64,000 nucleotides of DNA from Botryosphaeria dothidea. Its lineage: Eukaryota; Ascomycota; Dothideomycetes; Botryosphaeriales; Botryosphaeriaceae. The stretch lies in contig WWBZ02000011.1 of the NCBI GenBank assembly GCA_011503125.2, positions 124,001 through 188,000 on the forward strand, in the 5' to 3' direction. The notes under the pieces are model-generated. The model worked only from the letters and a program-made list of their open reading frames with translations, was not told the DNA's origin and did no database searches. The position numbers were made by a program, and so were the translations under genes. Below are positions 23,580 to 35,791 of this stretch, one piece after another. Positions within the stretch are counted from its first letter, which is position 1. Each line of letters begins with the position of its first letter.

Positions 23580-25454
23580 TACAACTTGCAGGGTGGAAAC
23601 GTAATCTCGTCGTTGTGAGATGCTCTTCGTGCCAATATCATTCCCGTTCTCTTGGTACCCGACGGATTTCCTGTTAGGGTAATGCCGCAAGCGATGTAAA
23701 TTGCTTTTCCCTCGGAGTTCTATGACAATTTGACCCCCGGCGGCGACGCTCATCACTGCACGAGGCGACCTGGGAACTTGAAGGCAGCCTCCGCAGTCCC
23801 ACATCAATCCGTGAAAGAGAAGCCGCATATCAGCACTTACGAAGCCAGAGCAATATACAATGCTTGGCGCCATGGTCGATCTTTCAGCCGCACGCCGCAA
23901 GAGACGTTTCGACTGCCGCTCGCTTCCCAAAGCGGACAACCTTTCCAGAGCAGATCAAGGGTCTACGATCGGCAAGTGGACCGCCGCAGTCATCGCCCAA
24001 CCGAGGAAGCGTAGCTCTTTCAATGGATAGATCGGGAGCGAGGTGGCATCTCTGCAGACTTACGAACACCAAGCCATGTCTCGCCCCGCCCATGCACCGT
24101 ACGGCCGCATGGCGGTCTGTATAGCCCGTGCGTGCAGCCCACAGCTGAGTTGAGCGTTCGAAGCAGATGACGCGGTGAGAAAGCCGATTTGTCTGCCGAG
24201 CATCTATGGCTCACGCAGGGGCTGCGCAAGGCATGGATGAGGGGATGTGGTCGCCACGAGGCGGCTTGTACAACAGAAGCAAGGGGCGTGCGCCAACCAG
24301 CATCGACGCACTACGCCATGCTCTTTGCCTCGCGTATGGCGTATCACGGCAGCTGGATCTTCAGCTCTGTGTAACGTGTGTCGGGCGCGCTGATCCTTGA
24401 CTGCACGGCTCGACCATCGCGGACTTCCCCAGATGACCTGTGGTGGAGGTGTCGATAATGGTGCCCAAGTGAGCCCCGCAGGATTCTGACCAGTGCGGTC
24501 TCGACCTTCTGCCTCCCACATGTGCTTGCGCTGGCCTGTGGGGATCATCGTCGCACAGCAGGACATCCGGCCCGCTTTCACACTTCCCCCCGAAGCTTAG
24601 TGTCGATCCCGAGCGCCCCCATCGTGCGCACCGTGGTATTCGTCACTGGCGTGCCAGGCACGCAAGAAGCCAAATCTCTGCACGAAATTGATCTCGGAGC
24701 ATGGCTACGCAGCAAGGATTGGGCAGACCGGTCGGCCATTAGCTCCTGCACTTACACAACGCCACACCCCTTCTTTGGCCCCCGGCACAGGCGGTATCCG
24801 CGGCGGCCCACGTCGCTGAGCCGGGGAGCACGGCTAGCCCCCGCTGCCCTGTATCCGGAGGTGCGTCCGGCGCACTTGATGCGTCTGCCGCCAATTTGAT
24901 ATGCCAGAAGAGTGCTGGTGCGCTCTAACGTGGTCCACCCGCTCTTCCCGCCCGCAAGCGGACAAGAGGCGCCCACGCGCCCCTTCTTCGTTCTGTGTGT
25001 CCAGCCGCGTGCGTGGCTGTTGGCAATACGCGTGCGGTCGAGACGACTAGTCACCTCATCCCTTGCAGCCACGAATAGCGGCCCAGAAAATAACTAATTG
25101 GACCGTTGGGCGACAGCCCCGTATGTAAGCTCTGCCTGCGCAGGCACCCGTCACATCCTCCAACACCTGCATCTTCTTGCGCGACGCGGCACGAGCCCTG
25201 GTCCACAGGCTCATCTGCCAAGGCAAACCCTGGCTGTCAGACAGGCCCCGGATCTCGTCGATCGTTTCATGCGCACCGGGATAGAAAGAGCCTATTCTTC
25301 ACCGATGATATAATTCGTTCAGCCCCAACTGCCGAGCGCCCTGTCTCGCAACCCACCACGACTGCTCCCGCAGTATCGGCGGTGTCCATCCGGACTTCCA
25401 TCTCGGATCTTTCTTACCAGCTGCTGGCCATGCTGTCAGGCTTTCAAGGCAGCC
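23580..25454. other. Intergenic, GC-rich, no gene seen
   Basis: These 1.9 kb have several short overlapping frames in all phases, as expected for GC-rich non-coding DNA, with no domain, splice pattern or repeat I can support. The end should hold the promoter of the receptor gene at 25455. Confidence 0.45.
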
Positions 25455-25820
25455 ATGTCCTCATTTGACGATATATACAAGTTGAATGAGACGCAGAGAG
25501 TCCTCCGCGGTGTCGTCATCGCATCCCTAACCATCACCACCGCCTTCGTCGTGCTACGATGTTTCATCCGCGTGCGCCTCCAGTCCCAGTTCAGTATCGA
25601 CGACTACCTTCTCGTTGGTGCCTTGGTACGCCGTTCCAACCTCCAAGTATTGAAGGAATGCTCTGCTAATGGAAATTCCAGACAGCCCTGGCGTTGCAGA
25701 CGAGCTTCGGCCTCTATGCCATGGACTACGGCGGCTTTGGCCGCAAGACGTCCGACCTCCCTCGCCACGTCTACCTCAAAGGCCTGAAAGTAAGCCTCTT
25801 CCACCACCCATCAATGAGAC

Positions 25821-25859
<39 letters not shown>

Positions 25860-26982
25860 AGAAAAAAAAGCAAAGAAACAAAACCACTGACAACCCGCCC
25901 GCCAGTGGCTCACCATCACCGAATGCACCTACACGCTCGCCGTCATGCTCGCCAAACTCAGCATCGCCTTCCTCCAGCTCCGCGTCATGGGCCTGTCCAC
26001 CGCGACCCTGCGCCGCATGCACCAGATCTCCATCGGCATCAACCTCGTCGTCGGCCTCTACGAGTTCCTCACCCTCCTCTTCCAGTGCTACCCGGACCCG
26101 CAGGGCGCCTACACCTCCGTCCTGATCGCGTCCGCCGACTGCACCGACCGCGCGCCCGTGCTGGTCAGCGTGTACGTCTACTCGGCCTGCAACATCGCGC
26201 TCGACTGGTACTACGCGCTGGCGATGGTGCCGCTGATCTGGGCGCTGCAGACCATGAAGCCCGTCGTCAAGGTGTCCGCCATCCTCATCCTCGGCATGGG
26301 CCTGTTGTGCGTGCCCCCCTCTCCCCCCTCTTTGCGCTCCCACCACCAGCTGACGCAGCACAGCGCCTCCATCGCGACCCTCGTCCGCCTCAAGTACCTC
26401 GTCGGCTTCGCCGACTCGCGCGACCCCCTCCTCGCGATCGTGCCCGTCGGCCTGTGGTCCTGGGTCGAGGAGTGCCTCGGCATGTGCGCCGCGTGCATCG
26501 CGACGTTCCGCCCGCTGCTGCGGCTGATTCCGGGCGTGCGCGGGGCGTCCGGGAGCAGCGGCGCGAGTCCGGCAGGCGCGGGGAGCGGCGGCGACGTGAT
26601 GTTCGTGACGTGGAAGAGCCGGCTGGATGGCGGGAGGAGGGCGGAGCGGGCGCGTGCGGAGAGGCTGGGGCTGCAGGATTTGGAGGGCAGGAGCGTGGTG
26701 GATGGAGAGGAGGAGGAGGAGGAGGGGGGGGGGGGGGCTGGTGGGGGAGGGAAGAGAGCGTCTGGCGGTGTGGATGTGGGCGATGGTGGTTCGAGGGGAG
26801 AGGCGTCGCGGGAGGGGGACGACGAGCACGCGTTCACGGCGCATCGCGCGGAGACGGCGTCGGTGGCGACGACGAAGTCGGGGACGGAGGTCAGGACGGT
26901 GGCGGACGATGCGGAGAGTCAAAAGAGCATTTTGCAGCATAAGAAATCGGCGTCTGGGACGAGGCATTCATGGCGGGTCTGA
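25455..26982 (+). CDS. Pth11/SAT4-like rhodopsin-domain membrane protein (second copy)
   Basis: This seven-helix receptor-like protein has 432 residues. Four exons join in frame: 25455-25625, 25682-25789, 25906-26306 and 26364-26982. The family pattern is clear: FSIDDYLLVGAL after the first helices, LQTSFGLYAMDYGGFGRKT, the helix MLAKLSIAFLQLRVM, and the FQCYPDPQGAYTS...SADCTDR loop with its cysteines. The long cytoplasmic tail has an acidic run followed by glycines (about 26706-26755), encoded by a purine-rich low-complexity repeat that could be length-variable. Intron 2 (116 nt) contains a (GA)n tract. The start at 25455 has a GCCATGT context. It is likely a plasma-membrane sensor; the ligand is unknown. 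Confidence 0.88.
25824..25873 (+). repeat. (GA)n microsatellite and A-rich tract in intron 2
   Basis: A run of GA dinucleotides about 30 bases long, followed by A-rich sequence, lies inside intron 2 of the second receptor gene. It makes this intron about twice as long as its neighbours. Confidence 0.9.
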
Positions 26983-28225
26983 GAGATGACGCCCTGTACA
27001 AAAGATCTGTTGCATGGATAACCGGAGTTGGAGGCCTGTTTGCTTTTCCTAGATACCCCCTCCTTTAGATGAGCTGCAGCAATACGGACTGGATGCATTG
27101 TTTCCCTTATGATCACGAGCATGGGCTTTGGCAACGACTGAGGGCGGTACGGCATCGGAACGAGACTGTGGACACCACCACCACCACCACCACCACCAGT
27201 CAAAGTCAGGCCACGGCCGAGGAACGGCTGACTGATATTTGAGTCTAGTGCTTCTGGATCGATTGTTTGGTAGCGCGCCATCCAGCCGTCAGCTTTTTCA
27301 GCGAAACTAGCACGTTGATGTACCCGCAACGAACGAACGGACCTCGCAACCCCAGGCCTTAAACCACCCATCTTAAGCCCTCAACGAGCCAAACATGCAC
27401 GGAGTAGCGGAAGAGTAGAAAAAGAAAAGACGGAAAAAGAAATACAAATGCGCCGAAGAACCAGCGAGCCCGCGCCCGTGGCGCCGGGAGTAAGTCCCCG
27501 CAGCATACCGGGTAGGCGCAGTTCCGAAGGATGGAATCCCGGAGGCGTGGCGGCGCCACTACCATTGATTTCGACCGCAGATCTCAAGGCACCCAGATCG
27601 CACAACTCTGAGCGCCTCTCTGCTTGGAAGACAGCCGACTCTCTCGAGTTTTTCTTCACCGAGGCCAGCATCCAGTCTAGCGAAACTGCTCTTTTGGTTA
27701 TACATAGCGTGGACCAAGCTGTGCGCTTTTCATGGCATCACGAAATGCCTCGTTGTCCGACTGCTCCCTCGCAACGGCGGTGTTTCCATTTTAAACACAA
27801 GTTCGCTCTCGGCTTGCCGCCGTACACGACTTTCGTTCTACTGGAATACCGCCATCCCGCCGCTAACGACAATAGTCTCAACTGGTCCCTCTCGGCAACT
27901 GCGACCCCATAGGCTTAGGCAAACCCAGTGGCTTGATGAAATCCTGCTAAACGGCACCGAATTGCGGTAAACTGCATCAACCTCAAGAAGATAGGAGCCA
28001 CCAAGCAACGGCTCTTCTGCTGCACGCAGACCGAGGGCCGGAGAATGGATAAGGCATATTCAATCCAACACGTAAATCTCACGATTTTGTGGAATCATCC
28101 GCAAGGAATCGAAGCAAGATTCTTTTTCCTACCCAACCCCCACAATGCAGGACACACTCAAACAACACACAATGCGCCACCACAACTCCCAAACCCAATG
28201 CATACCAGAAACACATCCATCCGGT
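26983..28225. other. Intergenic with a (CAC)n tract
   Basis: No supported gene. A (CAC)n trinucleotide run lies at about 27175-27198. One 154-codon frame (27448-27912 plus) has no family features and no splice support, and I do not call it. The right end is the 3' flank of the acetyltransferase gene. Confidence 0.5.
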
Positions 28226-31200
28226 CTACCTATGCTTACCCTTCTTACCCCCCTTCTTCCCCTCCCTCCCAGTGGCAGTCTCCGCCTCCTTCAACGCCTC
28301 CTCCACCGCCTCGCCCGCCTTCCTCTTACCCGCACCATTCTTCGCCTTGACGCTGACGGTCGTGCTCTTGCGGCCGTCCGTCGACGCCTTGGCGACCTGG
28401 CGCTCGGCGTCGGCCCAGTCGTGCGCGTCGCCGGATGCGATTTCGTATCTGTGGAATTACCGTAAGCTCGTTGTGTGCCAGGGGAAGCATTCGGACTTGA
28501 CTTACCTCTCCAGTGGCAGCGCGTCGATCATGCTGCGCATGCGCTCCCGCTCCGCGCGCCGCACCTCATCCGCCTCCTCCTCCAACTCGTCGCCGAGGCT
28601 CTGCTGCAGGGGCTGGTACTTTTGGACGGCGGCCTCGTCGTCTTCTTCTTCCGGTGCGTCGGGCAGGTCCTCTCCGATGGCGCCCTCGACGAGACCGCGG
28701 AAGTGCGCCGCGATCTTGCGCATCGTCTTGATGAACATGGCGAGGACCTGGGAGGAGTTGAGGCCCAGCTCGGCGGCGATGTGCTCGAGCGAGCGGCGCT
28801 GGGCGCCGATGGCGATGAGCAGCGCCGTCTGCAGGCCGGACAGCTTGACGGCCGGGCCGAGGCGGCCGAGGAAGTAGAGGTCGGCGATCTTAGGGAGCAT
28901 GTCGAGGATGACATGGTAGTCGAGCATGTTGTTTGCGTAGCTGTCGAGGCGTTTGAGGTCGAAGGGGGAGAAGATGGCGTCCAGCTCGGCCTTGGTGAGG
29001 GGGGTTGTAGACGCGGATGGGTCGTACTTGAGGCCAGAGGCCGCGGCTTCGTTGATACTGAGGGCGACGGGGGACTCGAAAGCGCGGAATTGGTAAGAGA
29101 GAAGGGAAATGAAGCGGCGCTGGAAATCGCGGGAGAAAGCACCGAGCCAACTGGGGTCTGCACTTTGAGTCTCAAGGGTGCGCAGCATAACGCAGGTGTG
29201 CTCGCCAGTGAGATCGTTTGCCGTTTGGCGAAGGTAGACAGGAACAAACGAGGAGCGCTTCCAGAATCTTTGGAGCTCCTTGGTCAGACCATAGCTCACA
29301 CCCATCCAATCCAGAGACGGCGGTTTCCTCTCTGACAGACGAGCGAACAGAGGAGGCATCGCAGTGATGTCGCGAACCTTGACGTTGTCCTGGAGGAGGT
29401 GAGAGTCCTCCAGCTCTTCGTCTGTCACGCGAACCATGGTCTCCTCTTCCACAGGGTCGATCTCAGAGAGGCTGGTGAACTTGCCCTCGTAGAAATCGGT
29501 GAGCAGCTCGATAGCTTTGCGGCCATAACCCATGCCGATATAGTCAGGGTTTGTGGCAATGCGGACAATACGAGCACCCGAGAGGCCAGCGAACTCGTCA
29601 TCCTGGAATTGTTGGCTGACGAGCCACGGAATCAGATCACCACCAGCCCGTTGGCCCCTGCTCAAACTGTTGAGCACACTTTCTCGGCTGATCTGACCCT
29701 CCATGGCAACCTGAATGACGCAAAGCGGTTCGGGAAGCTTGTTGCTACCCTCATCGACGGGAGGAACTAAGACGAACAGCTGATGTGCGGGAGCGTCGGA
29801 CATAAGTTGAAGGTCATTGGGCGAGTTTTTGTAATGACTTGCCACGTACAGGGCCATCATCTGCTGCAAGAACTTTTCGGAAACAGGGTGGAAAGAAAAC
29901 AGGGTATCTCGATTAACATGCAAAAGCTGGCATTGGGACGGATCGGGGCATCCTTGGGTGTTCATCCTCGAGCGTGGTAGGGTTGCATCCAGGCAGAGCA
30001 GCTTGTTCATCCACTTCTCGACGGGATCACCAGGGGCATATCTGATGGACTCCGAAAGGGTAACCTCACGAAGGGTGCGACCACCAGACACAACATCCGA
30101 CCCGTTCTTCGCTTCCTTTCCAGTCGAGCGATCCGCAATGACCTGGTCAGCGCCCTTCTTTGCACCACCACGAGACTGTTCCCTCAGCTTCTGGATCAGC
30201 TTCAGAGACAGCGATCTTCCTGTTCCTTCGTAGCCGTTGATTGTTGATGCCATGAACACGAGATAGGGACCCATCAGCTTTTGAACCAACGGAAGAGGAA
30301 TGGCAGCAGCCTCATCAATGACCAGGAGCTCGGCCTGGCCCAGAACATGGGCATCCTGCGGTTGAATGTACTGGATGGTTTGCCTGTGCTGACGGTGGAT
30401 GTTGACGCGGACGATAGCCTTGTGGAAATCCGGGTTCGTCGACTGGATGATGGAGTAATCAACGTGATCCATGTACTCAAGAGCATCGAAGCCCTTGAAG
30501 ACGAACTCGAAAAAGGTCTTCAAGTTTTCAGGGCTCGGGGCAGTGATGAAAATGTTGCTGTAGCCGTGGGCGACGGCAGCAGCGACGGCAACACCGAGAG
30601 CAGCGGATTTACCACGACCTCTAGCAGCAGTCAGAGTGACGGTGCTCTGGAGAGTCTTTTCGGCGATGGCGTCGATGAAGGTCAAGAGACCCTTGGCCTG
30701 ATCAACGGTACGAGCCAGGGAAACCAGCGAGCCGACGGGCTGGGAATCGGCGAGCGACTCTTTGATTTCTTCAAGCTCCTTCGCCTCGGGTGTCTTTCCC
30801 TCAAGTTCCGGGTCGGGAGGAGGCAGCTGGCGCACATTCTTGCCGCCGGAGATGGGCAGGACGTTCAGCTCGTCGTCGACAACCAAGCACGACTCGCAGC
30901 TGCCGAGAGAAAGGATGAAGCGCTCATTGAAGCGGGCGACAACATCGCCATGGGCCTCTGTCCGGTAGCGCGAGTGGACGTCCATGGACATGGTGTACAG
31001 CTGCTTCAGGCTGGACATGCCCTTCAGCAGCAGAATGACCAGACCTCCACCCTCGACGGTTTCGATAGTGCGGGCCAGCAGGTTGGGAGTGATGGCCTCG
31101 AAGTCCTGCAGAATGCACATGCCGAAGGTGTTGCCCAGGATCTTCTCGGTCTCCTTGTAGTAGACATAGCGGATGTTCTGGGTGGAGACGAACAGCTCGA

Positions 31201-31480
31201 AGGGGTCGGACTCGTCGGGGTCGCGGATGCCACGCTTGATCTCCTTCTTGATCTTCTTTTCGCGCTTCTTGCGGTGGCTGGTGAAGCCCAGCAGCTTGTT
31301 CTTGTAGGCCCACAGCACGCTCTTGTTCAGCTTGACGTCGACGTTGAGCAGGATGTGGTAGAGGTTGACGATGACGTCTTTCTGGCGGTCGCCGACGACG
31401 ACGAAGAAGCTGCGCTTGCGTTCCTGGGCGCCATTGCGGATCAGGGCGGGGATGCGGGAATCAATGGCCTTCTTGACCAT
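28226..31480 (-). CDS. KRE33: RNA cytidine acetyltransferase (NAT10/Kre33/TmcA type)
   Basis: This is the essential nucleolar enzyme that makes N4-acetylcytidine in 18S rRNA and in tRNA(Ser/Leu), using acetyl-CoA and ATP, and acts in small-subunit biogenesis. A 992-codon first exon (31480-28506), a 56-nt intron and a second exon (28448-28226) encode 1065 residues, close to the yeast and human proteins. In order are an N-terminal DUF1726-type region, the ATPase/helicase module with Walker A (TAARGRGKSAALG, ~287) and DEAAAIP (~390), the GNAT domain (RIATNPDYIGMGYGRKAIELL, ~640), the tRNA-binding C-terminal domain, and a Lys/Gly-rich nuclear tail coded by exon 2. The start MVKKAIDSRIP is invariant in the family. 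It diverges from the GT90 gene. Confidence 0.97.
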
Positions 31481-31927
31481 GGTGGGCAGCTGCGGCGCCG
31501 AGTCCGCGGCGGACGGGAATCGGGTCGAGGTTCAGGCGGAATGAGGGGACGGGCGGCAGGACGCTTTCGACGACGGACGGAACGGAGGTCGCAGACGGCG
31601 CACAGGTCGACGCGGAGTATCGCAAGGGTCGGGGGTGGGTGTTGTCGCAGTCTGTGGGCTGGAGAAGCAGCGACGGAGGAAAAAAGTGCGCCAAGACCGC
31701 GGCGGCGGCGATAAGATAAGGAAGGCGCGGAATTACTTGGGCGGTGGCCCGTGCGCGCGCGGAATCCCTGCCCGACGAGCGACACTCGACACTCGACACA
31801 CGCGTCCCTCCACCACCACCATGCCGCACAGCCTCACCATCGCCCGTCTTCTCTCTCCTCGCCGTCGCCTCCTTCTCTCGCCGCCCGCGTGCCTAATATG
31901 ATACTTGCCAGCTAACAGCACCACCAA
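31481..31927. promoter_or_regulatory. Bidirectional promoter region of KRE33 and GT90 gene
   Basis: Only 447 bases separate the two divergent start codons (31480 and 31928), so both genes must draw on this segment. I see no strong TATA box, which fits a housekeeping promoter for KRE33. Confidence 0.6.
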
Positions 31928-34900
31928 TGGAGCGGAGTTCCGCTCTCTGTCTCGCGTATGCATCCTCTCCCGCCTGCATCTCCGAACCCTCCAGCTAATA
32001 TTGCTTCTACCCTCTCAGAGGCCTCCTTGCCTGCACCGCTCACCTGGCCGCCTCGCTCGACACATCGCCCGCCCTCCAGCGACCCGTCCACCTCTCCGTT
32101 GTGGTCCTGATAATATGCGGCGCTGCCTTGGTGCTGTTGGAGAAGATCCGCCCCTTGCGCTCAAGATCCGCCGGCAAGGAACAGCAATATGCGCCAATCC
32201 CCTTGTCCGACCTTGCTGAAGGAAATTCCTCCCGCCCGACCTCCCCCGTGCAAGCCGACACCCCGGTTCCCGAATATCGCCCAAAGCTTGGCCTAAAGCT
32301 TCATTGCGCCCTCGTCGTCTTCCTCACATGCTGCCGCATCGAGATCCTGCGCCAGGTCATAAATGCCATTGAATGCGCCTCCTCCTCCATGGAGACAGCA
32401 GTCCCCGTACTCATCACCCTGGCCGATTGGTGGTTGGTCCAGCGAAAGCGACAACCACCACGCGAAGAGGACGACGACGACATGGATAGCACCGTGTACG
32501 GCGACCTGCTCGGTAGAGTTGCCGCCAGCAACTGGAGGCCTCTTGTTACTGCCGTCCTTCTGTCCTGGTCCAGCTCTGCTGTTCTGACCGGTGCTTCGCC
32601 TGCTCCATCCACCTATATTTGTTCCCACGTTTCTCGTGAATATTCCATGATACCCCGTCTCCAAGTCGCCGGACTTATTTTGGATGGCTTCCTTTCTGTA
32701 CTTTTATTTCTCTTGTTAGACTCTTCCTCACGATGCTCTTGGAGCTTTGGCCCAAAGGGCGCTATTTCTTTGGGCCTTTCTTGTCTGGTGAGTCTCCCGC
32801 TGTTGTTTGCTTCATTCTCTCGAATTCTCACCTCTCGCTCTAGCTTTCTGCCTCTATCTGGATCTTGATAGCCGCCGGAATCTATGCCTGGGGCCCGGCT
32901 AATTATAGATTGCTGATAAGCCCAACACCAATGTTTTTTACATCAAGTGCCATCAAGTTGGCCGTGGAGCTGTCCATCGCCGTGGTGTGTGCCTTGCATA
33001 CTGTAAGCACCCTTCCCTTCAACGGCAACACCGTTGCAAGCTAACCTAGGCAAAGATTCGGGCAATCGGCTTGTCGAATACGTCAATACTTGTTCTTTTC
33101 ACTTCAGCGTACACTTCTCTCTTTTTGTCAACCTGGAAACATTCCCACCCGTTCCCGCCTCTTTCTGGAGGAATGGTTCTTGCCTTGACAGCATTGGTCA
33201 TCGGCATGATTATCCATTCTATCCCCCTATCCTCCGACTTTGATGGAGCACGTACTTCGCAGCCAAGATCCTTCTCCCGCTTGTGGGGCTTCTACCCGAT
33301 ACTCGCTGTGCTCTATTTCTTCCAGTCGATGCTGGTCTATCACGGAGACAATGAAGTCAGATATCATCCCATTGATGCACTAGTGTACGATGCCAAAGAG
33401 AGACATGATGCCTGGCTCAAGTGGGCTTCAAACAGTAGCTCTGTCGAAATCGCTGCCGCCGACTACACGGCTCGCTACAAACGCCACCCGCCTCCGCATT
33501 TTGACGAGTGGTATGCTTATGCCGTCGAGCATTCATCCCGCATAATAAATGACTTCGACTCAATTCACGAAGACCTGCTTCCATACTGGTCGCTCAGCCC
33601 TGCTGAGATCAGGCAGCGTACCTGGGATGCAATTGCCGACCCATCAAAAGGAATCGGCGGTATCCTCATTCGAGACGGGAAAGCCCACATTGCCCCAAAC
33701 GTTCCACGGAACCAACGTCTCATGCTGGATGGGATAATCAAGATGATCGATCAATTTGGCCAGTGGTTGCCGGATATGGACTTGGCTTTCAACCTCAACA
33801 ACGAATGTCGGGTAGCCATCCCTTACGAGGAAATGGAGAGCGCCCGGTCGGACGCCGTCGGCGCTCTAGCCAACGAAAAACCTCCTTCAGAGCTTACCAA
33901 TGCCTTCAGCGATGGACGTGCAGACGGTTGGCACCAACTCCCTGGCGACGAGCACAACTCAGAGCACTTTGTGACGTTGTCTTCACGTTCGATCTGGGAT
34001 GAGTTCGGCTCCATCACCTGTCCCCCAGACTCTCCGGCACGTACTCAAAGCCTATGGAACCGTCGGGACTACTGTGCCTCCTGTGCGCTTCCACACTCGT
34101 TAGGAGCTTTCTTCGCCAACTCGACGCTCGCCGCTGACATCTGCCACCAACCCGACCTTGCCAACCTGCACGGATTCTACACCTCGCCCAACGTCTTCAT
34201 CGGCACAAACTCCCTCATCCCCATCTTCAGCCAAAGCAAAGCCCCCGGCTTCAACGACATCCTCTACCCCTCCGCCTGGAACTACATGGACCGCGTCTCC
34301 TACGCGCCCAACGACGAACACCGCGACCCGCCCTTCGACGACAAGAAACCCACCATCTTCTGGCGCGGCGCCACCACCGAGGGCTTCGCCGCCCCCGACT
34401 CCACCGCCTGGCACGGCATGACGCGCCAACGCATGGTGCACGCCCTCAGCATCACCAGCGCGCCGCAGACGCTCCCGCTCCCGCACCCCGTCGCCGCCTA
34501 CAAGCGCAAGCTCCGCTACGCGGCCGTCCCCGCGCCCGCGCTGCGCGCCTCCATCCCTCTCGACGTCGCCGTCTCGGACGTCGTGCGCTGCGCCGAGCCG
34601 GCCTGCGCCGCCGAGCGCGCCCTGCTCGCCCCCTCCGCCGAGAAGATCGACTTCCAGGCGCATTGGCTCCACCGCTACCTTTTGGATGCCGACGGCTCCG
34701 GCTTCTCCGGCCGCTTCCTCGCGTTCCTGCGCTCGCGCTGCCTCCCGGTCAAGGTCGCCCCGCTGTTTCGCGAGTGGTGGCATGGCCGCGTCACGCCGTG
34801 GTTGCATTACGTGCCCGTGGATCCGCGGCTGCAGGGCTTGTGGGCGACGTTGGCGTATCTGAGCGGGTTTAAGGGGATCGTGGAGGGGAAGGAGGTCGAG

Positions 34901-35098
34901 TGGGAGGGCAGGGGCGGGAAGGTGGGGAGGAGGTTGGCGGAGGAGGGGAGGGCGTGGGCGGGGGAGGTGCTGAGGGGGGTGGATATGGAGGTTTATTTTT
35001 TTAGGTTGTTGTTGGAGTGGGGGCGGCTGACGGATGATGCGAGGGATGGGATTGGGTACGCGCCGGCGGGTGGTGGGGTGGGGGAGGAGGGCGCCTGA
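31928..35098 (+). CDS. GT90 (CAP10/CAP59-related) glycosyltransferase, membrane-anchored
   Basis: This is a large glycosyltransferase of the CAP10/GT90 family, probably Golgi-located and adding a sugar (xylose or glucose in known members) to glycans or capsule-like polymers. Exons 31928-31956, 32019-32787, 32844-33002 and 33056-35098 join in phase to 999 residues. The N-terminal third is rich in hydrophobic helices (LSVVVLIICGAALVLL, LALTALVIGMIIHSI, FYPILAVLYFFQSML), giving a multi-pass anchor. The CAP10-like catalytic region is C-terminal (about 600-950), with FIGTNSLIPIFSQSKAPGFNDILYP and the hallmark IFWRGATTEG followed by MTRQRMVH. The first exon is only 29 nt and was chosen because its phase fits and the ATG directly precedes a GTATGC donor. 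The C-terminus is Gly-rich. Confidence 0.88.
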
Positions 35099-35791
35099 AA
35101 ATGAGAAGCGGCGGTGGTGGGTGAGGCTGGGCAGAGGTGTCAATGGCAACGGAGGGGTGCAATTTGTGGCACTTGAATGAGGAGTGCATGTGCATACATT
35201 GGCTGCCTACAGGAAAGAAGATCACATGAATGCCCATCTCTTTTCTTACGGCGCTGTTACTACACAATCCCCACGTGTTATTTGGGAATCGCTTGGTGCT
35301 GACGCCAGGTCTTTCAGGCAAACGATTCCCATTTTCTGTGTAACTGAGTGGTAGGCAGCAATGTGTTTCAGCCTAAGGCGTGTGACGTCGCTTGAAGGCG
35401 GGCTCGTCCAATGGTTGCGTACCGCATATGCGGGAATCGCATCGGTCTGCGGGAATACACCGTCCTGTAGGTCTGATTTGCCGACGCGTTCTGCAGTCAT
35501 CTCTGCCGGGGGCCCATCGCCCGCAGGACCGGGCCAGTGAAACAGTTTCCCATTTTACGCCACCGGCGTGGTCCAGGCGTGGGAATCTGCCTTTTCAAAG
35601 TCCATCATCGGATATATAATGGCTGACCGCTGCACCGTCACTCATAGTCTCGTTTCACTATGCTTTTCTTATCCAAGTGCACTCTGAGCTCTCCACTACT
35701 ACTATTCTCTTCTATTGGATTTCACCGTCACATCTAAATTTCGATTGACCTTTGATTCAAAGTTGCGAACGGCCAAGGAAAGGATGAAAGA
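35099..35791. other. Intergenic, no gene seen
   Basis: About 690 bases between the GT90 gene and an unrecognised open frame. No repeat or exon is recognisable. Confidence 0.45.

Noticed and set aside
25771..26967. 398-codon minus-strand open frame
   Set aside because: Arg/His/Pro-rich antisense of the second receptor gene and its low-complexity tail.
27448..27912. 154-codon plus-strand open frame
   Set aside because: No family features, no signal or membrane segment, and no supporting splice or promoter signals.
30281..31714. 477-codon plus-strand open frame over the acetyltransferase gene
   Set aside because: Antisense shadow of a highly conserved gene; its sequence has no family features.
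34100..35149. 349-codon minus-strand open frame
   Set aside because: Antisense of the GT90 catalytic region; low-complexity composition.
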